A stretch of DNA of 64,000 nucleotides from Pseudobutyrivibrio sp. ACV-2 (GTDB lineage: Bacteria > Bacillota > Clostridia > Lachnospirales > Lachnospiraceae). The stretch is from assembly GCF_900107545.1 (NCBI RefSeq), contig NZ_FNQZ01000006.1, forward strand, positions 145,822 to 209,821, written 5' to 3'. Position 1 is the stretch's first letter. Each line of letters begins with the position of its first letter. Shown here in pieces: positions 27,714-35,995 of the stretch. A program made the translations under genes and the position numbers. Under the pieces are notes generated by a model that was not told the DNA's origin, searched no databases, and saw only the letters and a list, made by a program, of their open reading frames with translations.

Positions 27714-28415
27714 ATGATTGCATTTATTCCAGCTAGAGGTGGCTCCAAAGGAGTCCCAGGAAAAAACATAAAAGAAATATGTGGCAAGCCTTTGATTGCA
27801 TGGACTATAGAGGCCGCCAAAAAAGCAAAATGTATAGATAGAGTAATCGTCACCACTGATGATGAAACCATTGCAGCAGTAGCAAAAGAATATGGTGCAG
27901 AGGTCCCATTTATGAGACCAGCGGAGCTTTCAAGCGATACCGCATCAGCTATCGATGTTTATCTTCATGCTACAGAGTTCGTCATGAATGAAACAGGCGA
28001 AAAAATTGATAAGTTCATGGTACTTCTTCCTACAGTTCCTCTTAGAACTGAAAAGCACATAGAAGAAGCTATTGCCCAGTTTAAAGCGGATGATGCCACT
28101 ACTCTTATTTCATTTGCAGAAGCCGAGGTCCCAGCCAGCTGGTACCACGTAACAGACGAAAATGGCAGAGTTCATAATGCAGGCTTTGGCACAGGGGTAA
28201 CCATGAGCAACCGCCAGAATAATGAGACTTACATAGTCCCAAATGGTGCAATTTACATTTTGGATTATGACCTTTTGAAAAATAACAGAACCTATTATTG
28301 TGATAACACAGTGGCATATATCATGAGTCGTGAGGATTCAATAGACATTGATTATCCTATCGATTTTGAGTTTGCAAAATGCCTGATGGAAAAGAGAGTT
28401 AATGACACTATTTAG
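27714..28415 (+). CDS. neuA: CMP-nonulosonic acid cytidylyltransferase (LegF candidate)
   Basis: This 233-residue cytidylyltransferase would activate the ulosonic acid as a CMP-sugar. The signature IPARGGSKGVPGKNIKEICGKPLIAWTIE is at residues 4-32. VTTDDETIAAVAKEYGAEVPFMRPAELSSD and MVLLPTVPLRTEKHI follow, and the C-terminal DIDYPIDFEFA carries metal-binding Asp residues. Position after the neuB homologue and across hairpin H1 supports LegF in this setting. It overlaps the next gene by 14 bases. A second, more divergent cytidylyltransferase is at 45.6 kb. Confidence 0.88.
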   Translation: MIAFIPARGGSKGVPGKNIKEICGKPLIAWTIEAAKKAKCIDRVIVTTDDETIAAVAKEYGAEVPFMRPAELSSDTASAIDVYLHATEFVMNETGEKIDKFMVLLPTVPLRTEKHIEEAIAQFKADDATTLISFAEAEVPASWYHVTDENGRVHNAGFGTGVTMSNRQNNETYIVPNGAIYILDYDLLKNNRTYYCDNTVAYIMSREDSIDIDYPIDFEFAKCLMEKRVNDTI

Positions 28416-29604
28416 AGCCATAGCCTTTTTGCTGCATTTCACCATAATACCGGTAGCAATAGGCAGACTAATTACATATACTAAAAAAAATCCTGCCGGT
28501 AAGAAGCCGGTAGTTACATATTTTGTTGGATGGTTTTCGTCGCTGGGAATTTTTTATGTTTTATGCTCAGTGCTTGAGTGGCATCAATATTGGAATACTT
28601 TTGACAAACCATTTACAGGTTCTTTTTCAGCATTATGTATTTCCTATTCATTTATAACTATGTGTATGTGTCTTGGTTGGGTGAAAAAGGATTTTGCCCA
28701 AATAAAATTGGCACTAAGCAAGCTTAAAAATGTACCAAGTTGGATAGGTCAAAAATTAAATCGTGGTATAAAGGATAAAATATATAAAATCTTATATACC
28801 GCAGTATTTGCAGTTATATTAGGTGTTCAGTTATATTTTGCCTATGGATACCAAGTGGGAGAATGGTCATATGACGATTATGACTATGTAGTAAATAGTC
28901 AGGATACTATAACTACAGATACGATAGCATACGTAAATTATATTACTGGCGAAATGCCATTTACTGCAGATAAAAGAGCTGTTGTAGCATGGCCTACTTA
29001 CATTGCATATTTGGCTAAAATATCAGGATTTGAAGTTGCCACTATATGCCATACTATAATGCCTGTTATATTGCTTTTGGTAGCGTATTTTGCATTATAT
29101 TATATGGCTATGTTCCTGTTTGAAGAATTTGAAAATCGTATGATTTTCATGAGTTTGTTGGCTTTTACTTTTATGTTTGGTTTTTATTCGCACAGTTCAT
29201 TGACATTTAGATTGCTAGGTACTCTATGGCAGGGTAAGGCGGTTCTTGGAGCTATAGCATTGCCTTTCTTTATGATTTATTTATTTGATGAATATAAGAG
29301 TGACATTAAAAATACAAACGCTGTTCAGATTGCGCTAGTTTCGCTAGGAATTAGCTCGTTAAGCAGTATGGGATTGATTCTCTTACCATGTCTTGATATG
29401 AGTGTCTGGTTTGTTATGTGCATTTACCATAGACGTATTTACGGATTGAGATATTTAGTTGCCAGCCTATTTGGTGTTATCTATTTATACGTATTTTACA
29501 TACTTATGAGTATGCTGATTCAGGATATGGCGGGAGTTACTAGAATTTTTCATCGTGGGAAAGATATTAACTGGTGGTATAGATGGTTTGGAACGAATTT
29601 CTAA
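28402..29604 (+). CDS. DUF6077-like membrane protein, probable N-terminal part of a frameshifted gene
   Basis: This 400-residue protein has about nine hydrophobic helices. An outside loop contains GEWSYDDYDYVVNSQD, an acidic first-loop motif typical of GT-C-like glycosyltransferases, and the N-terminus resembles DUF6077 proteins. It stops at TAA 29602-29604 immediately after WWYRWFGTNF, in mid-pattern. In the overlapping +1 frame the text continues as FLIYISNEYWGNYIF with more helices. One missing base near 29600 (reading TTC-CTA) would fuse this frame to the next gene as one protein of about 908 residues. It overlaps neuA by 14 bases. DNA here is AT-rich. Confidence 0.65.
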   Translation: MTLFRAIAFLLHFTIIPVAIGRLITYTKKNPAGKKPVVTYFVGWFSSLGIFYVLCSVLEWHQYWNTFDKPFTGSFSALCISYSFITMCMCLGWVKKDFAQIKLALSKLKNVPSWIGQKLNRGIKDKIYKILYTAVFAVILGVQLYFAYGYQVGEWSYDDYDYVVNSQDTITTDTIAYVNYITGEMPFTADKRAVVAWPTYIAYLAKISGFEVATICHTIMPVILLLVAYFALYYMAMFLFEEFENRMIFMSLLAFTFMFGFYSHSSLTFRLLGTLWQGKAVLGAIALPFFMIYLFDEYKSDIKNTNAVQIALVSLGISSLSSMGLILLPCLDMSVWFVMCIYHRRIYGLRYLVASLFGVIYLYVFYILMSMLIQDMAGVTRIFHRGKDINWWYRWFGTNF

Positions 29605-31130
29605 TTTATATTTCCAATGAATATTGGGGAAATTATATTTTTGCAGCACTGTTTGGTATCGCTCTCATTGGTATATTTTTTATAGAAAAAGAAAAAATCA
29701 AAAGATATGGATTTTTATGGTATCCACTTTTAATTCTAATATTTATCTATAATCCTTTAACAGTTTATCTCAGTGGAAAAATATATGAGGCTAGTACATT
29801 CGATCAGTATTTCAGACGTTTTTTTAATTTGATACCTGTTATCGGTATAATTGCGTATGGATTAGTCTTGAGTTTAACAAAACTGCATGGCAAGAAGAAA
29901 TTTATCGCTTTCATTGGCATGTTACTAACAATCAGTATAATAGGACATTCAATTTACTCAGAAGAATGGTTTGCGAAGGCTGAAAACAGAATGAAGGTAC
30001 CGCAGGATGTGGTAACCATTTCAGATTTGTTTGCGGATTATGATAGTGATAAAATACGAATAATGGCGCCAAAGGATTTGGCAGTTTACCTTAGGCAGAT
30101 TGACTCAAGGTTTTCAATGCCTTACGCCAGAGATATTCCAGATGAGGCTTATGAGCTTACCAATCCTATACCAAAGCCTCAGATAATAGTGGATTATTGC
30201 AAAGAGGAAAATATAGATTTTGTAGTTGTGTCGGCAGTAGATACTGTACTTAATACTTACCTGAATTATGGATTTAAGTTATATGGCAGAACTACCTACT
30301 ATGCTGTGCTTGAGCCAAACGACCCTGATTGGATTTTGACTGAGTATGAGGATGAATCCGGTGACCAGGGCATGGCGTATATCATGAAAAATATAAACGA
30401 TGGCACTGTCATCGTTATAGATGGTGGCAACGCAGGCAATGAAGAGCAGATGCGAAAGGCCATCAAGAAAAACGGTGGAGTGGTTGATGCCTGGATTTTA
30501 TCCCATTATCACAAGGATCACATAGATACCTTCAATGCTATCTACGAAAATCCTAAGGGTATCAAGATTAAAAATATTTATGCCACACCACTTGATGCTG
30601 AAACATTCCATAGCCTTCCATTGGAAGAGTGGGATGATGTGGATACATTCGAGACATTTCAGCAGATAACAACAGGTGCAGACAACATCAACTATATCGA
30701 TAGAAATGATGTTTTGACATTTTCAGATGGGCTTAAGATTACATTTTTCAACAGCTGTGATGATGTTGTTATTGAAGGGCGAGAGGACGTACCAAATAAT
30801 GTCTCACTGGTTTTCAAGATGGAAACAGAGGACAGAAGTATTCTGATTTGTGCAGACGCTCATAGCAAATATCTTGCAGAGTATCTGGTAGATACCTACG
30901 GCGAGGATTTACATGCAGATATCCTCCAGTGTGGACATCATGGCAACAACAGTATGCCAGCAGAAACACATTTTTATGAGGTGGTAGCACCAGAGATTGC
31001 AATATTTGACGCACCTGAGTGGGTTATGACTGGTGCAGAATACACAGCCGGAGCACTGGCTGCATATCTGCAAGACCTTGGCGCAAGAATAGTGTGGTTT
31101 GAAACAGCACCTAATATATTTGGATTTTAG
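29583..31130 (+). CDS. Membrane protein with ComEC-like metallo-beta-lactamase domain, probable C-terminal part of the preceding gene
   Basis: Residues 1-130 hold about three membrane helices (e.g. YFRRFFNLIPVIGIIAYGLVL) that look like the end of a GT-C-type membrane domain. Residues 140-270 are an outside soluble segment. Residues 275-515 form a metallo-beta-lactamase fold with the metal motif SHYHKDHID (H308, H310, D312, H313), LICADAHSKYLAEYL and LQCGHHGNNS, most like the ComEC/Rec2 hydrolase domain. No start with a ribosome site is visible at 29583, which supports the idea that it is read with the preceding frame. If functional, the hydrolase domain would face outward and could cut a phosphodiester in the glycan or its carrier. 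Confidence 0.65.
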   Translation: MVWNEFLIYISNEYWGNYIFAALFGIALIGIFFIEKEKIKRYGFLWYPLLILIFIYNPLTVYLSGKIYEASTFDQYFRRFFNLIPVIGIIAYGLVLSLTKLHGKKKFIAFIGMLLTISIIGHSIYSEEWFAKAENRMKVPQDVVTISDLFADYDSDKIRIMAPKDLAVYLRQIDSRFSMPYARDIPDEAYELTNPIPKPQIIVDYCKEENIDFVVVSAVDTVLNTYLNYGFKLYGRTTYYAVLEPNDPDWILTEYEDESGDQGMAYIMKNINDGTVIVIDGGNAGNEEQMRKAIKKNGGVVDAWILSHYHKDHIDTFNAIYENPKGIKIKNIYATPLDAETFHSLPLEEWDDVDTFETFQQITTGADNINYIDRNDVLTFSDGLKITFFNSCDDVVIEGREDVPNNVSLVFKMETEDRSILICADAHSKYLAEYLVDTYGEDLHADILQCGHHGNNSMPAETHFYEVVAPEIAIFDAPEWVMTGAEYTAGALAAYLQDLGARIVWFETAPNIFGF

Positions 31131-31145
31131 TTGTGGAGATTTAAA

Positions 31146-32405
31146 ATGAAACAAATACTTGAGAATAAAAAGTGGATATCTATTATTATAATCTCATTAG
31201 TAGTATATATACGATGCTCTTATGGTGTTGTCAGAAATTATGCTGTAGTAATGAATGTTATAGTAGTAGGAATTGGCTTTCTATATTGTTGCATATTAAC
31301 TGCTAATGATTATAAAGCAACAAAGAATAGCATTATTAATCCAGCAATACTATGGTTGGTGGTATTTGTTTTTTTTGAATTTATATATGGACATTTTAAG
31401 CTATTTATAAATACAGACGAATATAGTATGCAGTATACATTGTTAACAATTGTACCTGCATTATTGTGTTATGAAATATTATGGCACAATAAAGATGATA
31501 TATTAGATATTCTTACCAGTGTTGGAAGTTTCGTAATTATCGTGGTCTTTATAACAAATATTCTTTATGATTCATTATGGGATGAAGTCCGTGCAGGTGT
31601 TTTGGTAAGGGTTGGTGAATTGCCAGGTGCATCAGTTATTGACACCGGTAACCTTTACTTATTAATGTTGATTCCAATCTTATACGCAATCATAGTTGAA
31701 CGGAAGAGGCTAATACTTCTTATTCCTACAGTAGTAGGAATAAGTGGAATTTTATTGTCAGGCTCAAAGTCGTCACTTATTCCAATAGTTTTTGTGTTTG
31801 CCATATTATTTATTGGTTCATCTAATGATCAGATTACACTAAAGAAAAATATATGTATTTTTTTAGCAGTTATATGTTTCTTAGGTATTCTTTGTTATTT
31901 TGTACCTCTATTAAATGATATTGTTATAGGCAGAATAGTAGAGTTGTTAGAGGAAGCGAACGCCACAGAATATAACTTTAAGACAAGTACTGGTCAAAGA
32001 AAAGCAATATGGGATGCATTTAAGGCTCATTTTTTTGAAAAACCAATACTAGGGCATGGATTTTATGCATTTAAAGAAATGCCATATTCAGCATGTACTT
32101 TGGTAAAAATATCAGAAGGAGTTTATGAGTTAGAAAACTCACAAACTCATATGAATTATACGGAGATTCTTTTCTCGTTCGGAATTGTTGGATTTATATT
32201 GTATTATTGGCTACCTGTATTATTATTAGTTAAGTCATTCTTATCAAAGAATAGGGTTGGAAAAATGATAGGGCTGTCAATGTTGGTATCTTTTATCTTT
32301 ATTGATATGGGACTGGATATGTTCTATAAGTACATGACACCATATTATGTATATTTATTGGTATATATATTAGTTGGAGCAAAAGATGCTCAGGAGGAGA
32401 GATAA
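31146..32405 (+). CDS. Wzy-like O-antigen polymerase/ligase
   Basis: This 419-residue protein has about 10-11 membrane helices. The larger outside loop contains STGQRKAIWDAFKAHFFEKPILGHGFYAF and the later HMNYTEILFSFGIVGF, both typical of the O-antigen ligase/polymerase family (Wzy_C). It would link repeat units on the outer membrane face. I use ATG 31146, because TGGAGAT precedes it; the frame is open to TTG 31131 directly after the upstream stop. It is the only Wzy candidate seen, which suits the single flippase at 10.5 kb. It ends inside the ribosome site region of the next gene. Confidence 0.8.
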   Translation: MKQILENKKWISIIIISLVVYIRCSYGVVRNYAVVMNVIVVGIGFLYCCILTANDYKATKNSIINPAILWLVVFVFFEFIYGHFKLFINTDEYSMQYTLLTIVPALLCYEILWHNKDDILDILTSVGSFVIIVVFITNILYDSLWDEVRAGVLVRVGELPGASVIDTGNLYLLMLIPILYAIIVERKRLILLIPTVVGISGILLSGSKSSLIPIVFVFAILFIGSSNDQITLKKNICIFLAVICFLGILCYFVPLLNDIVIGRIVELLEEANATEYNFKTSTGQRKAIWDAFKAHFFEKPILGHGFYAFKEMPYSACTLVKISEGVYELENSQTHMNYTEILFSFGIVGFILYYWLPVLLLVKSFLSKNRVGKMIGLSMLVSFIFIDMGLDMFYKYMTPYYVYLLVYILVGAKDAQEER

Positions 32406-32409
32406 TATT

Positions 32410-33489
32410 ATGAAATATGCAATTATCGGATGCGGACGTATTTCACCAAACCACGTTGTTGCATCACAGAAAACAGGATTAGATTTAGTAGCACTTTGTG
32501 ACCTTGACCTTAAAAATACTGAGGACAAAATCAGAAAATTTGATTTGGATGCTAACTATGTAAAGCAGTACACAGACTACAAGGAGATGCTTGCAAATGA
32601 AAAGCCAGAACTTGTAGCTATCGCCACAGAGTCAGGAAAGCATGCTCAGATTGCTCTCGACTGCATCGAAGCAGGATGCCATGTTATCATTGAAAAGCCA
32701 ATCGCACTTTCACTTGCAGATGCTGATGCAATTATCGAGGCTGGTCACAGAAAGGGTGTTAAGGTATGTGCCTGCCACCAGAACAGATTTAACAAGTCTA
32801 TCCAGATGATTAGAGAAGCTCTTGAAAAGGGAAGATTTGGTCGTCTTTTATATGGAACAGCTCACATCCGCTGGGCACGTGACCACGAGTACTATGACCG
32901 CGCTTCATGGAGAGGCACATGGGAGCAGGATGGTGGAGCACTTATGAATCAGTGTATCCATGACATCGACCTTCTCCGTTGGATGATGGGTGATGACGTT
33001 GTTAGAGTAGTTGGTATGACAGACAGATTAAAGCACGACTATATACAGGCAGAGGATTTAGGTATTGCATTAGTTCAGTTTGCCAACGGAAGCTATGGTA
33101 TCATCGAAGGTACTACAAATGTATTCCCTAAGAACCTTGAAGAGACACTTTATATCTTCGGTGACAAGGGAACTGTAAAGGCTGGCGGTGACGCTGTAAA
33201 CCTTCTTGAGGAGTGGAACTTCTCTGATTACATCGATGAGCCAGAGCAGGTAAAGAAGGAGTGTTCAGAGCTCCCTCCAAACGTATATGGTTTTGGTCAC
33301 TCAAAGCTATATCGCGATGTAATTGATGCTATAGAAAATGATAGAGAGCCATATGTAAATGGTGAGGCAGGACGCCGCGCCCTTGAGATGGTTCTTGCAA
33401 TTTATAAATCGGCTGCAACAGGCGAGAGCGTAGAGTTCCCACTTAAGGACTGCAGCACAATGGATTTTGTAGGAAGATTTGATAAATAA
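32410..33489 (+). CDS. Gfo/Idh/MocA oxidoreductase, WlbA/WbpB-like
   Basis: This 359-residue enzyme has the Rossmann start MKYAIIGCGRISPNHV, EKPIALS carrying the catalytic Lys of the family, and SWRGTWEQDGGALMNQCIHDIDLLRWMMG. That last stretch closely resembles WlbA and WbpB, which oxidise C3 of UDP-GlcNAc-uronic acid on the way to 2,3-diamino sugars. ATG 32410 is preceded by AGGAGGAG; the open frame upstream to 32374 overlaps the polymerase and is not used. The next gene is an aminotransferase-like protein, the expected WbpE slot. No WbpA-type UDP-GlcNAc 6-dehydrogenase or WbpD/WbpI homologue is in the window, so the substrate may differ from the Pseudomonas pathway. Confidence 0.82.
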   Translation: MKYAIIGCGRISPNHVVASQKTGLDLVALCDLDLKNTEDKIRKFDLDANYVKQYTDYKEMLANEKPELVAIATESGKHAQIALDCIEAGCHVIIEKPIALSLADADAIIEAGHRKGVKVCACHQNRFNKSIQMIREALEKGRFGRLLYGTAHIRWARDHEYYDRASWRGTWEQDGGALMNQCIHDIDLLRWMMGDDVVRVVGMTDRLKHDYIQAEDLGIALVQFANGSYGIIEGTTNVFPKNLEETLYIFGDKGTVKAGGDAVNLLEEWNFSDYIDEPEQVKKECSELPPNVYGFGHSKLYRDVIDAIENDREPYVNGEAGRRALEMVLAIYKSAATGESVEFPLKDCSTMDFVGRFDK

Positions 33490-33490
33490 A

Positions 33491-34456
33491 ATGAAAGAAT
33501 ATGGCGGCCCATTGCCACTTGAACTAAAGAAAATAAACAAATCCTTCTTCCCAGGGTTTCAGCATGTAGCTCTAAACTCTGGAAGAAGTGCTATTGCATA
33601 TGCAGCTCTTGCAGGAGACTTTGAGAAGGTATACATACCTTACTACACCTGCAAGACAGTAGAAGCTGGTTTGCTTGAAGCTGGTATAGAGGTTTTATAT
33701 TACAACATTGACAATCAGTTTATGCCAGTTGAGCCCGAAGGCGGTTTTGATAATACTGCATTATTCGTATATACGAATTATTTTGGTATAATGACACATG
33801 TGCAGCAGATGGATATTATTGCTGAACATAGTCACGTATTATTCGATAATACTCAGGGATTTTTCACAAAACCTGTCCGTGGTTCGTATAGTGCCTATAG
33901 CTGCAGAAAGTTTTTTGGAGTTCCAGATGGTGCATTTCTTGTAGCTGATAGATTAAAAGGCTTAGACATTCCAAAAGGAAACAGTGCAGAAACAGCTGGA
34001 TTTTTATTTAAGTCTCTTGAGGCAGGGCCAGATTCATCTTATGAAATGTCAAAAGAAAATGAAGAGCATATTAACTCTGAGGGAATGTGTTACATGTCAT
34101 CCCTCACCAAAGCTCTGATGGAAAGCATAGATATAGAATCAGTAAATGACAAAAGAATAGCAAACTTTAATGCTATTCATAATAGATTGAAGCATATCAA
34201 TCAGTTGTCACCTGTGTTGGAAAACGGGGCTCCTATGGTTTATCCTCTTTTAGTAGAAAAAGAAGGTGTCAGAGAGCATTTGGTTGCCAACAAAATATTC
34301 GTCCCACGTTGGTGGAGATGGATTGCAGAATCTGATAAGACTAATGATTTTGAAAAGCATTTGTCTAAATATCTGGTTCCAGTACCGATTACACAGATTT
34401 ATGATATAGAGGATATGGAATACATATCTAAAATAATATTAGAGTATGTAAACTGA
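33491..34456 (+). CDS. Divergent fold-type I PLP aminotransferase-like protein
   Basis: This 321-residue protein is shorter than normal DegT/DnrJ/EryC1 aminotransferases (about 370-390). Recognisable parts are ALNSGRSAIAYAALAGDF (PLP phosphate region), VYIPYYTCKTVEAGLLEAG, YTNYFGI, HVLFDNTQGFF where Asp119 would contact the pyridine nitrogen, and the lysine K140 in YSCRKFFGVPDGAFLV. The usual VEDAAQ and TKNxxxGEGG texts are replaced, so it is a distant member and its substrate is unclear. It follows the WlbA-like gene by one base and may aminate its keto product. I choose ATG 33491 over TTG 33479, as AGGAAG is 14 and 2 bases away respectively. Confidence 0.68.
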   Translation: MKEYGGPLPLELKKINKSFFPGFQHVALNSGRSAIAYAALAGDFEKVYIPYYTCKTVEAGLLEAGIEVLYYNIDNQFMPVEPEGGFDNTALFVYTNYFGIMTHVQQMDIIAEHSHVLFDNTQGFFTKPVRGSYSAYSCRKFFGVPDGAFLVADRLKGLDIPKGNSAETAGFLFKSLEAGPDSSYEMSKENEEHINSEGMCYMSSLTKALMESIDIESVNDKRIANFNAIHNRLKHINQLSPVLENGAPMVYPLLVEKEGVREHLVANKIFVPRWWRWIAESDKTNDFEKHLSKYLVPVPITQIYDIEDMEYISKIILEYVN

Positions 34457-34463
34457 GGGCAGA

Positions 34464-35828
34464 ATGAAGAATAAAAATACCGTTAGAAAAATCGAAAGTA
34501 TAATTGAATTGCTTATTATGGCCGTGGCTTATTATTTCATGTGGAAATATAAGATTTTTGACAGGGCATATTTTTATCCATTCCTGGGTCGAGGCAAATA
34601 CGTATTGATGGGCATATATTTTCTTATGATGCTTGTCATCATCCATTTGTGTGAAGGCTTTAAGTATGGATACCTTAGAATAGCAGATGTACTGTTTTCT
34701 CAGTGGATAGGTATTTTTATAGTAAACTTTATCACCTATTTGCAGTTGAGTCTGATGGCCAATTTGCTTATTCCGGCAGGGCCACTTGTGATACTTACTC
34801 TTATTGATTTTGCATTTTCTTTTGTTTGTGTATATATATTCTTTGCAATATATGATAGATATGCCAGAGCAAGCAAGCTTTTGATGGTATATGGCAAAAA
34901 GGAATCAGTTGGTCTTAAGCTTAAGATGGACACCCGTTCAGATAGCTACAATGTCAGCAAAATTGTAAGCATCACTGAGGGCATGGATAAAATCATCGAG
35001 TTGATGAAGGATTATGACGGTATCGTCATTTCGGATGTAGGTGCAAAAAAACGTAATGACTTATTGAAATATTGCTACATGCATAACATCCAGACTTACA
35101 TTACACCAAAGATTTCCGATGTTATCATTTCAGGCGGCGAAAAGATTCATCAGTTTGATACACCACTTGTACATATCAATACAACAGGTCTCACACCCGA
35201 GCAGGAGTTTGTAAAGCGCTTTTTTGATATAGTATTATGCACAGTGGCATCTGTGGTATTGTCACCACTTATGATAATCATTGCCATTGCTATAAAGCTA
35301 GAGGATCATGGTCCTGTATTTTACAAGCAGGCCCGTGTGACAAAGGATGGCAAAGTATTTGATATTTTGAAATTTAGAAGTATGGTAGAAAACGCAGATC
35401 AGCGTCCAGCCGATGATGATGACGACAGAATCACAAAGGTAGGACATGTAATTCGTGCTACTCGTGTAGACGAGCTACCACAGCTTTTCAACATAATAAA
35501 GGGCGACATGTCAATCGTAGGCCCACGTCCAGAACGCACAGAACACGTGGAAAAATACACTGAGGCTATCCCAGAATTCGAGCTTCGTAGCAAAGTAAAG
35601 GGCGGTCTTACAGGATATGCACAGATTTACGGAAAGTATAATACCTCCGCATACGACAAACTCAAGCTAGACTTGATGTACATTGAAAAATATAGCTTTT
35701 TATTAGACATCAAACTCGTCCTAATGACAGTGCGCATCCTATTCAAAAAAGAGAGCACCGAAGGCTTCGACAAAATCGTCAACCCCGACGAAATCCTAAA
35801 AGACCTCGAAGCCGATTCAAACGATTAA
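34464..35828 (+). CDS. Second initiating polyprenyl-phosphate sugar-1-phosphate transferase
   Basis: This 454-residue paralogue of the enzyme at 6777-8162 has the same plan: four N-terminal helices, a soluble middle, a helix at about 255-275 and the catalytic end with DHGPVFYKQARVTKDGK, LKFRSM, RVDELPQLFNIIKGDMSIVGPRPERTE and GLTGYAQIYGKYNTSAYDKLKLD. The two agree almost throughout the catalytic third but diverge in the membrane part. Two such enzymes in one locus suggest two starting sugars or two glycans. The last 40 codons are strongly C-ending. Hairpin H2 follows 45 bases after the stop. Confidence 0.92.
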   Translation: MKNKNTVRKIESIIELLIMAVAYYFMWKYKIFDRAYFYPFLGRGKYVLMGIYFLMMLVIIHLCEGFKYGYLRIADVLFSQWIGIFIVNFITYLQLSLMANLLIPAGPLVILTLIDFAFSFVCVYIFFAIYDRYARASKLLMVYGKKESVGLKLKMDTRSDSYNVSKIVSITEGMDKIIELMKDYDGIVISDVGAKKRNDLLKYCYMHNIQTYITPKISDVIISGGEKIHQFDTPLVHINTTGLTPEQEFVKRFFDIVLCTVASVVLSPLMIIIAIAIKLEDHGPVFYKQARVTKDGKVFDILKFRSMVENADQRPADDDDDRITKVGHVIRATRVDELPQLFNIIKGDMSIVGPRPERTEHVEKYTEAIPEFELRSKVKGGLTGYAQIYGKYNTSAYDKLKLDLMYIEKYSFLLDIKLVLMTVRILFKKESTEGFDKIVNPDEILKDLEADSND

Positions 35829-35873
35829 TCGTTGTATTTCGTTATTAATAAATTACAATGTTTTTTAAAGTAA

Positions 35874-35967
35874 GCTTGTGTGCTGCTGTTTGGATTTATG
35901 AGCATTTTTGAGAGTATAGTGACAACGATGAAAAAATGTTCATAAATCCAAACAGCAGCCTGCAAGC
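35874..35967 (+). repeat. Constant-loop hairpin H2
   Basis: The left arm is 35874-35909 (begins GCTTGTGTGCTGCTG) and the right arm is 35932-35967: 36 positions with three G-U pairs and one true mismatch. The innermost pairs are TTTTT/AAAAA. The 22-base loop (35910-35931) matches H1 and H3 except for one base (GACAACG for GAAAACG). After the right arm, GCGGGG, TTCTTAGAAAGAGTAAAG and the amidotransferase ATG (35996) follow, resembling the H1 trailer. Confidence 0.92.
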
Positions 35968-35995
35968 GGGGTTCTTAGAAAGAGTAAAGAAAACT

